A stretch of DNA of 46,965 nt from the NCBI GenBank assembly GCA_964443275.1, contig CAYUCE010000008.1, positions 1-46,965 of the forward strand, given 5' to 3'. Source of the stretch: CAYUCE01 sp964443275. Its GTDB lineage: Bacteria > Bipolaricaulota > Bipolaricaulia > CAYUCE01. The translations under genes and the position numbers were made by a program. Under the pieces are notes generated by a model. That model saw only the letters and a list, made by a program, of their open reading frames with translations, was not told where the DNA came from and made no database searches. Positions 24,003 through 31,949 of the stretch are shown in pieces; position 1 is the stretch's first letter, and each line of letters begins with the position of its first letter.

Positions 24003-25028
24003 ATGCAGTGCAAATATGAGTATTTAAATGAAAAGCAATGTCACCGAGAAGCTCTTGAAGGTTCCGAAAAGGGCTACTGTATCCTCCATGAGGATTGGGA
24101 AAACAAGGATGAAGAGGAAGTAAGGAAGATTTTTTATCAAGAAATCGGGGGAAAAGTAGGTATTTTCGAGGGATGTGTTCTTCCTGGATTTGATCTGTCT
24201 AAACAGATAATAAAGCAAGATTTAAAATTCATAGATGCAAAGATAAAAGGAGGTATAGAGCTTACTGAGACTACAATAGAAGGAAAGGCTCTTTTAAATA
24301 ACGCGGAAATCAGTGGAAGTGTCACATTTGATAGGCTGACAATCAAAGGTAATATTTGGTTTTTAGATACCAAAATAAAGGGAGGTGCTTTCTTTAGGGA
24401 GGCAGTTATAAAGGATGCCGCTACTTTCAGTTTTAAGGAAATCTCTTCACTTACTTTTAAAAATGCAAAATTTGAAAATATGCCAGCTCAAGAAGAAGCT
24501 TGCAGAGAAGCAAAAATAGTAAATGAAAGAAGAGGGGATAAAGAATTAGCTGACTATCATTTTTATAGGGAGATGAAGGCAAAGAAAAATCAACTAGGAC
24601 CCGAATTCAATAGAAAAGATTGGCCATTCGGATGGCGGAAAAAGCTAAACAGATGGAGAGAAATACCATCCCGTATAAAATGGACGGATTGGAAAGGATG
24701 GTTACAACTTCCCCAAAGATTTTCCTGGTTCCTGGCGGATTTGACTACCGCTTTCGGGACAAGTTGGTTTCGTGTATTAATATCTTGGTTATTTGTAATT
24801 TCAGGCTTTGGATTTGGCTTTATCTTTTCCAATTATGGCTTTACTTTAAGGTGGCAAGAGTGGGGTAAAGGACTATATTTTAGTTTAGCTGCTTTCACTA
24901 CATTGGGATACGGGAACTTAGCTCCACAATCTAAGGTTTTTCAAGTAATATTTGGTATCGAGTCGGTAATTGGAGGCTTTCTTATGGCAGCTTTTGTATT
25001 AGTCTTTGCTCGGAAGTTTATGCGATGA
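24003..25028 (+). CDS. Pentapeptide-repeat protein with a K+ channel pore
   Basis: 341 residues. The N-terminus has a Cys/His knuckle (MQCKYEYLNEKQC...KGYCILH), then pentapeptide-like repeats at about 60-155 (KLTIKGNIWFLDTKIKGGAFF-type spacing), a linker with NERRGDKELADYHFYREMKAKK, and a two-helix channel module at the C-terminus. The pore carries the potassium filter TTLGYG (299-304) between helices ISWLFVISGFGFGFIF and GIESVIGGFLMAAFVLVF. Such ion-channel fusions occur widely in bacteria; the ligand sensed by the pentapeptide prism is unknown. GGTGAG precedes the ATG. The gene is AT-rich compared with the core genes upstream. Confidence 0.88.
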   Translation: MQCKYEYLNEKQCHREALEGSEKGYCILHEDWENKDEEEVRKIFYQEIGGKVGIFEGCVLPGFDLSKQIIKQDLKFIDAKIKGGIELTETTIEGKALLNNAEISGSVTFDRLTIKGNIWFLDTKIKGGAFFREAVIKDAATFSFKEISSLTFKNAKFENMPAQEEACREAKIVNERRGDKELADYHFYREMKAKKNQLGPEFNRKDWPFGWRKKLNRWREIPSRIKWTDWKGWLQLPQRFSWFLADLTTAFGTSWFRVLISWLFVISGFGFGFIFSNYGFTLRWQEWGKGLYFSLAAFTTLGYGNLAPQSKVFQVIFGIESVIGGFLMAAFVLVFARKFMR

Positions 25029-25094
25029 TATGAAATTGGGAGAAGCAAAAGAAAAGTTTAAACAATCTAACGTTATACCCGCTACAGCGTGATT

Positions 25095-25292
25095 TTAGAC
25101 ATTTTCCCTTAACTTCTCATCCAACCACTCATCAATCACTGACTTCTTAAATCTCCAGTTGCCTCCAAGTCTTGCACCTGGGAGCTCGCCCTTTTCCACT
25201 TGCCGGTAGACCCAGTTCTTGCTAAATCCCAAGTATTCTCCTACCTCTTTGGCACTCATTACCTCTTTTGTACCTTCTTTTTCTCTATTCAT
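25095..25292 (-). CDS. Excisionase/MerR-type helix-turn-helix protein
   Basis: 65 residues, HTH_17 family: SAKEVGEYLGFSKNWVYRQVEKGELPGARLGGNWRFKK, the usual excisionase-like winged helix. AAAGGAG lies 8 nt before the ATG. Such proteins act as excisionases or small regulators in mobile elements. A decayed copy of its 3' end lies at 28797-28860 in the same orientation, beyond the metallopeptidase/deaminase cassette. Confidence 0.88.
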   Translation of the reverse strand: MNREKEGTKEVMSAKEVGEYLGFSKNWVYRQVEKGELPGARLGGNWRFKKSVIDEWLDEKLRENV

Positions 25293-26129
25293 ATTTATTG
25301 CTCCTTTCTGATTGATTAAATCAATTATAAATAAACCCAGCTATATCTTTCAACTTGAATTTTAAATGGGCTCAACCAATTCTTTCGGTAAGTGTTTAGG
25401 TGAAGAGCTTTTGTGGTTGGGACCGGGGTTTATCCTTCCACGAAGTTCTCTGGCCCCGTGACTTTGTCTTTTGCGGTTTCTTCAGCTTCAACCTATCTTT
25501 TCTAACAGTTGACTTATTCTAACATCTATCATATTTTTTATGCGTTTGTTTAACTTTTGTCGGTTTATGGGTGGTCCCCTTTGATGAGTTTGGGGTTTTG
25601 AATTTACCTTTATGGGCCTAAGTCCCTCTTTTATTTTAGGGTTATTTCCCTTGGTGAGTTTACTTGACCCCATATAACAAATTTGTGATAATGATAATAA
25701 GGATGAAAATCAGTAAGATAGGGTAGGGTAGGGTAATTTACCGGTGTTAAGTTTGAACGGGTTTTTGAAATGAATTATAATCAATTCAACAACCCGTCAG
25801 AATAATTAACGTTCTGGAGGTGGTAGATAGAGGAAGATCCTAACAAAAGTAATAAAATATTCAGACTTATGTCCTACACATCCATTTCATATACTTACTA
25901 AATTGTAAGCGGTGATTATTATTGGCCCTCTCTGAGATAAAGGTGTCTGATTTATATTATCCTTTTGATAATCAGGTTGACCTGCAGTGAATAGATCTTG
26001 GCATCTAGCTAATTCTGCTAGCTCTTTGATATACCAAAGAAAATTAATTAAAAAGTAAAGTTAATTTAATACCCTTTCCGTTAAGGGTAAAGAAGGTATT
26101 TTTCCAATACAAAAAAGGAGGGAGATGAT
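25293..26129. other. Long AT-rich intergenic stretch
   Basis: About 830 bases without a convincing gene. A 61-codon minus-strand frame (25488-25673) has no ribosome site. Just beyond its stop another basic frame (RKDRLKLKKPQKTKSRGQ...) follows, as if one Lys/Gln/Pro-rich gene had suffered a frameshift. A short GTAGGGTAGGGTA run lies near 25720. The rest is featureless. Confidence 0.5.
26068..26105 (+). promoter_or_regulatory. Mutually exclusive hairpins before the helical-protein gene
   Basis: AATACC (26068-26073) pairs with GGTATT (26095-26100), followed by a T run. The overlapping ACCCTT (26071-26076) pairs with AAGGGT (26083-26088). The two stems cannot form together. This may be an attenuator or a weak terminator; support is only by eye. 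Confidence 0.35.
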
Positions 26130-26570
26130 ATGTCGCTAATCAACGATATGCGAGGCTTAAATGGACCAAGTTCGTTTAAGGTGAGTGTTAATAGAGGGGA
26201 ACTTGCTGATCGTTGTATTCTGGGCATAGATGCTTATCTCAATTATGATATAGAAGAGCTAAACCATGATAAGCAACTCTTAGTTGAAAAACTTCTAAAT
26301 AGCGGAAAGCAATTGTTATCAAATCTAAAAAAGGATAATCACAAAAAGAAAACTTCTACTAAAAAGCTAACCAAGATGGAATCTGAAATTGAGATTCTCT
26401 TAAAGGCCTTGAAGGGTGAAAGGCCACCAACCGAAGAGTTGAAGGATGTGTCAGATAGGTTAAAGAAATTCTTCGAAGGTCAGAGCAAAAAATACCTGAC
26501 TAGAACAATTGATGAAGTCCGAGAAGATGAAGTAAAGGAGCATGAAGAGTTACTGACCAACGTGGGATAA
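26130..26570 (+). CDS. Unrecognised helical protein, first gene of the metallopeptidase/deaminase cassette
   Basis: 146 residues with an excellent AAGGAGGGAG site before the ATG. Lysine- and glutamate-rich, with long helical stretches (LLVEKLLNSGKQLLSNLKK, ESEIEILLKALKGE). The N-terminal MSLINDMRGLNGPSSFKVSVNRGELADRC looks like a short ordered segment. No signal peptide, no membrane helix. I do not recognise the family. The next gene starts about 50 bases downstream on the same strand. Confidence 0.75.
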   Translation: MSLINDMRGLNGPSSFKVSVNRGELADRCILGIDAYLNYDIEELNHDKQLLVEKLLNSGKQLLSNLKKDNHKKKTSTKKLTKMESEIEILLKALKGERPPTEELKDVSDRLKKFFEGQSKKYLTRTIDEVREDEVKEHEELLTNVG

Positions 26571-26618
26571 ATGATAACATGGTTCTTCAAATGTTGAGAT
26601 ACAAGTGTTAAATAGTCG

Positions 26619-28073
26619 ATGATAAGTTTGGCTTTCGGTGAACTTATCGAACGCATTGTCAGAACCAGGCAATTCTTGAAGGAAGCTCGCTTTGTCGAAC
26701 GGCCTGAAAATGTAGGTTTAATTGATGAGCTTATTGTGTGGACTGAAAATATTCAGTCTGATGATGCATTAGCAATTTATCAGTCCCTAGGAAGATTATT
26801 ACCCTCGTGGCTTCGTCATTTAGTTCGGAAAAGAAGTGAATTAGATAAATTAACCTCGATTTTAGGTCGAATAAGGGGAAGTTGGACACAAGTTGAAACA
26901 AGCTTGTATTTAAAGGATTTGTTCGGGAATTGTATTACTAAAATTGAAACATCTCCTTCCATAGTATTAATTCCGGAGTATAACTTCATACATCAAGATG
27001 TGTACAGTGTTTTGGGTATAAGTGAAGAAAAACGGGATGGTGAAAGTAGAAGTATTTTAGGTCTTCCAATGATAAGCTACAAAGCACCCAACCTCTGGGT
27101 TATTTTGGCGCATGAAATGGGTCACGCTATCGAGAGGGAGTGTGAAATAAGAGAAAAAGTTAAAGATGATTATAATGATGCATTTGTTCCCAAACTTCGC
27201 GAAATCATACTTAGCCGTTGGATAGGTGAGATCACGGCGGATTTGATTGCAACTAGGGTCCTTGGACCAGCATATCTTTCTTGTTTTATTACTTTCGTAC
27301 TACTTGACGAAGATCTGCTTCTCCCGACCTTTACACATCCGTCACATAAAGCACGATATAATATGATTAAAGGTAAATTAGATACCCTAGGTTGTGGGAT
27401 ATCAAACCAGACCTATTTTTTTGAAAAGATGGAATATCGTGTTGACAATTTTGCTCAAATTTCACCTCCCCGGGCGCTATTAAAGATAATAAGAAATAGA
27501 TTAAAAGAAAATGGCTTTGACGACATTGACCCCTATGAATTAGAGAAGCTCTTCACTCCATGGTTTCCTAGTTTTAAAGATTTAGTTGAACAGGTAGAGC
27601 AATATTTATATGAGGGACTTGGGAAGAACAAAATTAACATCCCAGAATTTTCTCAGGAGAACCTGCAGAGAAGCGTTGATATAGCAAAAGAGTATATTAA
27701 ATTAGATGGTGAGTTATATATTGGTTCTTCGAGATCACTTTTTTCCGAGGATGCTTTCAAAAAACAGTTCCAATCCTTACAAGAAAAAGAACAAGATTCA
27801 GTAGAAGATGTTGAAGCAAATTCACGAATATATAAGCTTCTTAACTTGTTCAAGGAAGAACCCAATAAAATGAGTGAAATCATGAATGCTGTTTGGGAGA
27901 TAAAATTTCATCTACATCGTAAGCTAGACAAGTGTACCCGTAGTTATGGGGAAATCAAGCACCTGTTGGATTGGTATGATAAAGAACTATCTATGTTTGA
28001 CAATATGATGTTAAAGTCGATTGAAGTTGCTAGCATCCATCGTTTCTATGACAATTTTGGAGGATTAAAATAA
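26619..28073 (+). CDS. Putative zinc metallopeptidase (HExxH, gluzincin-like)
   Basis: 484 residues, no signal peptide. HEMGH at 165-169 with E204 and D208 in WIGEITADLIATRVLG gives the HExxH...ExxxD pattern of M48-like gluzincins. Hydrophobic content around it (AYLSCFITFVLL) could pack against the active helix. The C-terminal half is helical and charged. The family is not one I can name. Only a weak ribosome site precedes ATG 26619. It sits between an unrecognised helical protein and a dCTP-deaminase-like enzyme, all on the same strand, with high AT content. Confidence 0.7.
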   Translation: MISLAFGELIERIVRTRQFLKEARFVERPENVGLIDELIVWTENIQSDDALAIYQSLGRLLPSWLRHLVRKRSELDKLTSILGRIRGSWTQVETSLYLKDLFGNCITKIETSPSIVLIPEYNFIHQDVYSVLGISEEKRDGESRSILGLPMISYKAPNLWVILAHEMGHAIERECEIREKVKDDYNDAFVPKLREIILSRWIGEITADLIATRVLGPAYLSCFITFVLLDEDLLLPTFTHPSHKARYNMIKGKLDTLGCGISNQTYFFEKMEYRVDNFAQISPPRALLKIIRNRLKENGFDDIDPYELEKLFTPWFPSFKDLVEQVEQYLYEGLGKNKINIPEFSQENLQRSVDIAKEYIKLDGELYIGSSRSLFSEDAFKKQFQSLQEKEQDSVEDVEANSRIYKLLNLFKEEPNKMSEIMNAVWEIKFHLHRKLDKCTRSYGEIKHLLDWYDKELSMFDNMMLKSIEVASIHRFYDNFGGLK

Positions 28074-28096
28074 ATACATCATATAGCAATTGTGCT

Positions 28097-28726
28097 GTGT
28101 TGTTAAATTGTCAATCAATACTGGAGAAACTAGCTAATAGGGAGCTGATCGTTAGTCCGCTGATGAGCCCAAAAACTCAACTAGGTGGGGCTTCTATTGA
28201 TTTGCGATTGGGTACCGAATTCATCGTGCATAGGAAAAGTAAATATACACATGTAAGGTTTGAAAAACGAAACAAGAAAGAAGCAAAGGATGAGTTAGAA
28301 CAAAACATCCAGCGTTTTCATATTAAGCCCCCGCCAGAGGATCAAGTTATCCTTCATCCTGGAGAATTTGCTTTGGGATCAACTTTGGAGTATATTAAAC
28401 TTCCTCCTGACATAGTAGGGATTCTCCATGGCAGAAGTTCATGGGGAAGACTTGGAATAATTGTCCATGCTACCGCAGGCTTTATAGATCCTGGTTATTC
28501 GGGTAATTTGACTTTTGAGTTGATCAATGATGGTAGATTACCAGTTCCGTTGTATGTTGGAGTTCGGATGGCTCAAATGATACTTTTTCAATTGTCATCT
28601 CCAAGTCTATTTTCATACAGGGGAAAATATCACCGGAGTATAGGGACGAAAGTTACATCCATTTTCGATGACCCAGAATTTGATGCTATTAGGGCGGCAC
28701 AAACTGGAAGAACGAGTAGCAGATAA
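28097..28726 (+). CDS. dCTP deaminase / dUTPase-fold enzyme
   Basis: 209 residues of the Dcd-DUT fold. GASIDLRLG at about 29-37, then ILHGRSSWGRLGIIVHATAGFIDPGYSGNLTFELINDG, which holds the Ser, Arg, His and catalytic Glu positions of E. coli Dcd (GRSSLARLG, HVTA, LEF). Expected reaction: dCTP to dUTP, or directly to dUMP in bifunctional forms. The start is uncertain: GTG 28097 has no ribosome site. The location in an AT-rich cassette with a metallopeptidase, not in a nucleotide operon, suggests a specialised role; depletion of dCTP by Dcd-like enzymes is a known antiphage strategy. Confidence 0.85.
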   Translation: MLLNCQSILEKLANRELIVSPLMSPKTQLGGASIDLRLGTEFIVHRKSKYTHVRFEKRNKKEAKDELEQNIQRFHIKPPPEDQVILHPGEFALGSTLEYIKLPPDIVGILHGRSSWGRLGIIVHATAGFIDPGYSGNLTFELINDGRLPVPLYVGVRMAQMILFQLSSPSLFSYRGKYHRSIGTKVTSIFDDPEFDAIRAAQTGRTSSR

Positions 28727-28796
28727 TTTAAAAAATTAGGAAATTCTTGAGCGGTTATGCCGACTCTTACTAATGTTTTGGTATAACATACTGAGG

Positions 28797-28860
28797 TCAT
28801 CAACCACTAACTTCTTTAATCTCCAGATTCCGAATAATCTTCCTGGAAATTACCCGGTTT
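28797..28860 (-). pseudogene. Remnant of an excisionase-like HTH gene
   Basis: On the minus strand the sequence reads PGRLFGIWRLKKLVVDDL in one frame, a decayed version of PGARLGGNWRFKKSVIDEWL from the gene at 25095-25292. At the DNA level 30 of 35 bases match from 28797 (TCATCAACCACTAACTTCTT) against TCATCAATCACTGACTTCTT in the intact gene. Upstream the frame contains a stop and loses similarity. Confidence 0.65.
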
Positions 28861-28982
28861 CATACACCTTCATCTACCATTTACAAAAGGGCCTTGACAG
28901 GTCTGTTTTTTTCGTTAAAGTTACAATCAGTATCCTTATGTTACAGAGTCTAATCTTATCCTAATTGTTACATCTCTTCTCT

Positions 28983-29026
28983 AACCTAGAGCTTTCTGAA
29001 AAATGCTAAAACGAAAGGCTCTAGTT
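28983..29026. promoter_or_regulatory. Long hairpin upstream of the 33-residue gene
   Basis: AACCTAGAGCTTTC (28983-28996) and GAAAGGCTCTAGTT (29013-29026) pair over about 13 bases with two single-base bulges and a 16-nt loop. No T run follows, so a terminator is doubtful; a small structured RNA or processing site is possible. The surrounding 28727-29081 stretch is otherwise AT-rich and gene-free apart from the HTH remnant. Confidence 0.4.
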
Positions 29027-29081
29027 AAAGGCCTAAGCAATTAACACAGATCTATATTTTTATTTTACCGAGGTGATATTA

Positions 29082-29183
29082 ATGAGTAGACAGGCGACAA
29101 GTAGACTGGCGGAGAAGATAAAAGTGCGGCAGGCAGCCGAAGAGAAAATAAAAAGAACTGCAAGTAAAACTTCCAAGGAATAA
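29082..29183 (+). CDS. Small basic protein of 33 residues
   Basis: ATG at 29082 with GAGGTGAT 5 nt upstream; the product is MSRQATSRLAEKIKVRQAAE followed by a Lys/Arg/Ser-rich tail. It would form one amphipathic basic helix. It is too short for most gene finders. It lies between the accessory region and the groES promoter. Function unknown; support comes from the ribosome site and clean frame. Confidence 0.5.
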   Translation: MSRQATSRLAEKIKVRQAAEEKIKRTASKTSKE

Positions 29184-29224
29184 ATATTAGATAGATAAAA
29201 CAGTCAAAGATGCAATTCGGACAC

Positions 29225-29253
29225 TTGACGAAGGGTACATTTTTAGATAAAAT
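29225..29253 (+). promoter_or_regulatory. Promoter of groESL
   Basis: TTGACG (29225-29230), 17-nt spacer, TAAAAT (29248-29253), 11 nt before the CIRCE operator. Confidence 0.75.
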
Positions 29254-29264
29254 GCTTAGGAAAT

Positions 29265-29291
29265 TTAGCAGTCTATGGATAAGAGTGCTAA
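29265..29291 (+). promoter_or_regulatory. CIRCE operator (HrcA binding site)
   Basis: TTAGCAGTC-9 nt-GAGTGCTAA, one mismatch from the TTAGCACTC-N9-GAGTGCTAA consensus (C to G at position 7). It overlaps the expected transcription start of groESL, so HrcA should repress it. hrcA is not in the window. Confidence 0.88.
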
Positions 29292-29348
29292 TCCCTCAGA
29301 AAGGGACTGTCCTATGATATTTAAACTCATACGTAAGGAGGAGTCAGA

Positions 29349-29618
29349 ATGAAGTTAAAACCATTAGGAAGAAGGGTTGTTTTAAAGAAAATTGAGCGAG
29401 AGACGGAGGAAGAAGAGGGAGGGATAATCCTCCCAGAAGAGGCCAAGGATGAGAGTTACATAAGAGCAGAGGTAGTGGCTGTCGGGTCAAATGACAAAAT
29501 AGAGGTCAAAGAAGGCGATGAAGTAATCGTCTCAAGTTTTTCGGGAATGGAGTTAACTGTTGGTGGTGAAGAATTAACCATTGTAAAGGATAACGACATA
29601 TTAGCGGTAGTAGAATAA
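29349..29618 (+). CDS. groES: Co-chaperonin GroES
   Basis: 89 residues, slightly shorter than E. coli GroES. KLKPLGRRVVLKKIERE at the start, the mobile loop EEEGGIILPEEAKDES with the GroEL-contact tripeptide IIL, and DNDILAVVE at the C-terminus. TAAGGAGGAG precedes the ATG. Forms the heptameric lid of the chaperonin; groEL follows after 23 bases. Confidence 0.97.
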   Translation: MKLKPLGRRVVLKKIERETEEEEGGIILPEEAKDESYIRAEVVAVGSNDKIEVKEGDEVIVSSFSGMELTVGGEELTIVKDNDILAVVE

Positions 29619-29641
29619 CGGAAAAGGAGGCATAATTTAAA

Positions 29642-31312
29642 ATGGCACGATCAAAGTATAAAGAAGTTGTTTTTGACGAAGAGGCAAGAGAGAAGTTAAA
29701 GAAGGGAATTCAAAGGCTGACTGACGCAGTTAGAATTACTCTGGGACCGCGTGGAAGACACGTCATATTAGAGGAATCCTTTGGTTCACCTAAGATTACC
29801 AACGACGGGGTAACTATTGCCGAGGAGCAGGAATACGAAGATGAGTACGAGAACATGGGTTGCCAACTGGTAAAGGAAGTAGCTAGTGAAACCAACGACG
29901 TGGCCGGTGACGGAACTACCACCGCTACTATCCTTGCTCATTCCATAATAATGGAAGGACTTAAAAACGTCACTGCCGGCGTTAATCCCATGCAGTTGAA
30001 AAGGGGAATCAGCAAATGTGTGGAAACGATAACCGAAGAGCTTATGAAGATAAGCAAGGAATTAACCACAAAAGAGGAGACTGCGCAGGTAGCCACTATC
30101 TCCGCCGATGATGTTGAAATTGGGAAGATAATTGCGGATACCATGGAGTTGGCGGGCGAAGATGGTGTAATTACCGTAGAGGACTCCGATACCGTAGAGA
30201 CCTACTACGAAGTGGTGGAAGGGATGCAGTTTGATCGGGAATATCTTTCACCTTACTTTGTTACCGATCCGGAGAAGATGGAAGTTAGTCTGGAGGATCC
30301 TTACATCTTAATTACTGACCAGGAGCTAAAAAAAGCCCAGGACTTTGTGCCGGTACTGGAAAAGGTCGCCCAAACTGGTAAGCCTTTCCTAGTAATAGCT
30401 AAAGATGTAGAAGGGGAAGCGCTCACTACCATGGTAATAAACAAGCTCAAAGGCAGCCTGGACAGCGTAGCAGTAAAGGCACCCGGATTCGGCGATCGCC
30501 GGAAAGCCATGCTTGAAGATATTGCCGTGCTGACTGGAGGACAGGTAATAGCGGAAGATGTAGGTATGGAAATTGGGAATACTACTTTGGACATGCTGGG
30601 AAGAGCTGAAAAGGTAAGAGTTACCGACGATAACACAACCATTGTGGGCGGTCAAGGTGAGAAATCCGCAATCGAGGGCCGCGTAAATCAAATCAAGGCC
30701 CAGATGGAAAATAGCGACTCCGATTACGACCGGGAGAAACTTCAGGAAAGGATGGCCAAACTGGCCGGCGGGGTGGCCGTAATTAAGGTCGGTGCAGCTA
30801 CAGAGACTGAATTGGAGGAGAAAAAGCACCGAATGGAGGACGCCTTGGAGGCCACCCAGGCAGCCGTAGACGAGGGAATACTTCCCGGCGGCGGTATAGC
30901 TCTTCTGGCAGCGGCTAAGGCGTTGGATAATCTTAAGTTGGATGGGGAACAGGAAATCGCCAAAAGGATTATAAAGAGAGCTATCGAGGAGCCGGTCAGG
31001 CAATTGGTAGACAATGCCGGATTTGAAGGTTCCATCGTGGCGGAGAAGCTGAAGGAAAGACTTGCTAATGGTGAGGATGGCATAGGGTTTAATGTGGTAA
31101 CCGAAGAGTATACGGACATGATGAAAGATGGAATAATCGATCCTACCAAGGTCACCCGAGCTGCAATTCAAAACGCAGCCAGCGTGGCCAGTATGCTACT
31201 TACCACTGGTGCTTTAGTGGCCGAGTTCGAGGAAGAGGAAGAAGGCGGCGGCCCACAGATGCCACCAGGTGGTCCTGGCGGAATGGGCGGCGGAATGGGT
31301 GGAATGTACTAA
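29642..31312 (+). CDS. groEL: Chaperonin GroEL
   Basis: 556 residues, full length. Equatorial-domain ATP motifs are present: LGPRGRHV, NDGVTIA, VAGDGTTTAT and the late GGGIALL and NAASVASMLLTT. Uncommon positions: the second residue block reads SKYKEVVFDEEAREKLKKG, and the usual GPKGRNV is GPRGRHV. The C-terminus ends GGPGGMGGGMGGMY, a Gly-Met tail with a terminal Tyr. AAAAGGAGG lies upstream of the ATG. Co-transcribed with groES and under CIRCE control. Confidence 0.98.
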   Translation: MARSKYKEVVFDEEAREKLKKGIQRLTDAVRITLGPRGRHVILEESFGSPKITNDGVTIAEEQEYEDEYENMGCQLVKEVASETNDVAGDGTTTATILAHSIIMEGLKNVTAGVNPMQLKRGISKCVETITEELMKISKELTTKEETAQVATISADDVEIGKIIADTMELAGEDGVITVEDSDTVETYYEVVEGMQFDREYLSPYFVTDPEKMEVSLEDPYILITDQELKKAQDFVPVLEKVAQTGKPFLVIAKDVEGEALTTMVINKLKGSLDSVAVKAPGFGDRRKAMLEDIAVLTGGQVIAEDVGMEIGNTTLDMLGRAEKVRVTDDNTTIVGGQGEKSAIEGRVNQIKAQMENSDSDYDREKLQERMAKLAGGVAVIKVGAATETELEEKKHRMEDALEATQAAVDEGILPGGGIALLAAAKALDNLKLDGEQEIAKRIIKRAIEEPVRQLVDNAGFEGSIVAEKLKERLANGEDGIGFNVVTEEYTDMMKDGIIDPTKVTRAAIQNAASVASMLLTTGALVAEFEEEEEGGGPQMPPGGPGGMGGGMGGMY

Positions 31313-31341
31313 GGAACTAAATAAGATTAAATAAGATAAGG

Positions 31342-31414
31342 CCCAGCACTTACCTTAGATGTGACAGGGTACTGTTTCAGGCAATACCAAATTTCATCAA
31401 AGGTAAGTGCTGGG
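31342..31414. terminator. Bidirectional terminator after groEL
   Basis: A perfect 15-bp inverted repeat, CCCAGCACTTACCTT (31342-31356) and AAGGTAAGTGCTGGG (31400-31414), with a 43-nt loop that itself contains a shorter stem. It lies exactly between the convergent groEL and the barrel-like gene and abuts the latter's stop codon. The loop is long for a simple terminator, so a cruciform or small RNA is possible. Confidence 0.6.
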
Positions 31415-31924
31415 TTAAATTATTAATGCCCCCCCTAGAGTGAGTCCCAACGGAACTATGAATGCGTTGTACCGTTCACCTAAAAGGGGTACTCCAAAAC
31501 GTCCTTCCCCGATAAAGCTGAATACCTCAAATGGTGTGTACTCCACTCCCCCGGTTATGCCTACAAAGACCAGACTCTCCATATTGAGCTCTGTAAAGGC
31601 GATCACATAATCTATTCCTTCTCCCCCGTAAAGGGTAACCGGATCTTCTGGATTCAATTTATGGAGAAAATGGGCTCTAAACCAAAGCAGTGGGCTTAGT
31701 TCCTCAAATAGGTCTACACCGGCGGATAGTCCAAACTTGACCCCCATATACTCAGTAAAGCCCCAAGCTACCTCAATTCCAACTGCCAGGAATCCACTTA
31801 AGGTTATGCTGGTCATTATCTCGATATTCCCTTTCTCATCTGATGGATTGGCATTAGCAAGGGAAGGGAAAACTGAAAAACAGATTAGTAAGATGGATAT
31901 ACCAATAACAAATAATTTTTTCAT
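31415..31924 (-). CDS. Small secreted barrel-like protein, paralog of the gene at 6613-7110
   Basis: 169 residues from ATG 31924 (MKKLFVIGISILLICFSVFPSLANANP, a clean signal peptide); the longer frame begins at GTG 31942 without a ribosome site. The mature part alternates hydrophobic and polar residues with YGGEGIDYVIAF and GRFGVPLLGERYNAF, as in small outer-membrane barrels. Shared blocks with the 6613-7110 protein are listed there. It lies 23 bases after purD on the same strand but is unlikely to be a purine gene; it may simply be read from the operon. Function unknown. Confidence 0.7.
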   Translation of the reverse strand: MKKLFVIGISILLICFSVFPSLANANPSDEKGNIEIMTSITLSGFLAVGIEVAWGFTEYMGVKFGLSAGVDLFEELSPLLWFRAHFLHKLNPEDPVTLYGGEGIDYVIAFTELNMESLVFVGITGGVEYTPFEVFSFIGEGRFGVPLLGERYNAFIVPLGLTLGGALII

Positions 31925-31949
31925 TATCAATTTATAAGTCACCCAGATT

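Larger units (their letters stand above)
22930..24230 (+). repeat. Tandem duplication including promoter and N-terminal coding part
   Basis: 22930-23240 and 23918-24230 are near copies. Both have AACCCTAAACC(C/A)TATTCCTCAATTTT, a promoter with 17-nt spacer and TATACT, a GGTGAGTTT leader and the first 70 codons of a pentapeptide-repeat gene. The copies diverge further into the repeats. Confidence 0.85.

Noticed and set aside
25488..25673. 61-codon minus-strand frame, Lys/Pro/Gln-rich
   Set aside because: No ribosome site and no recognisable family; a continuing basic frame past its stop hints at a frameshifted relic, but not enough to call a gene.
21111..29183. Intact prophage or integrative element at the tRNA
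   Set aside because: No integrase, no structural phage genes and no repeat of the tRNA 3' end were found.
30389..31171. 260-codon antisense frame inside groEL, and a similar one at 2754-3239 inside ligA
   Set aside because: Both are fully opposite highly conserved genes, have no ribosome site and encode no recognisable motif; they are shadows.
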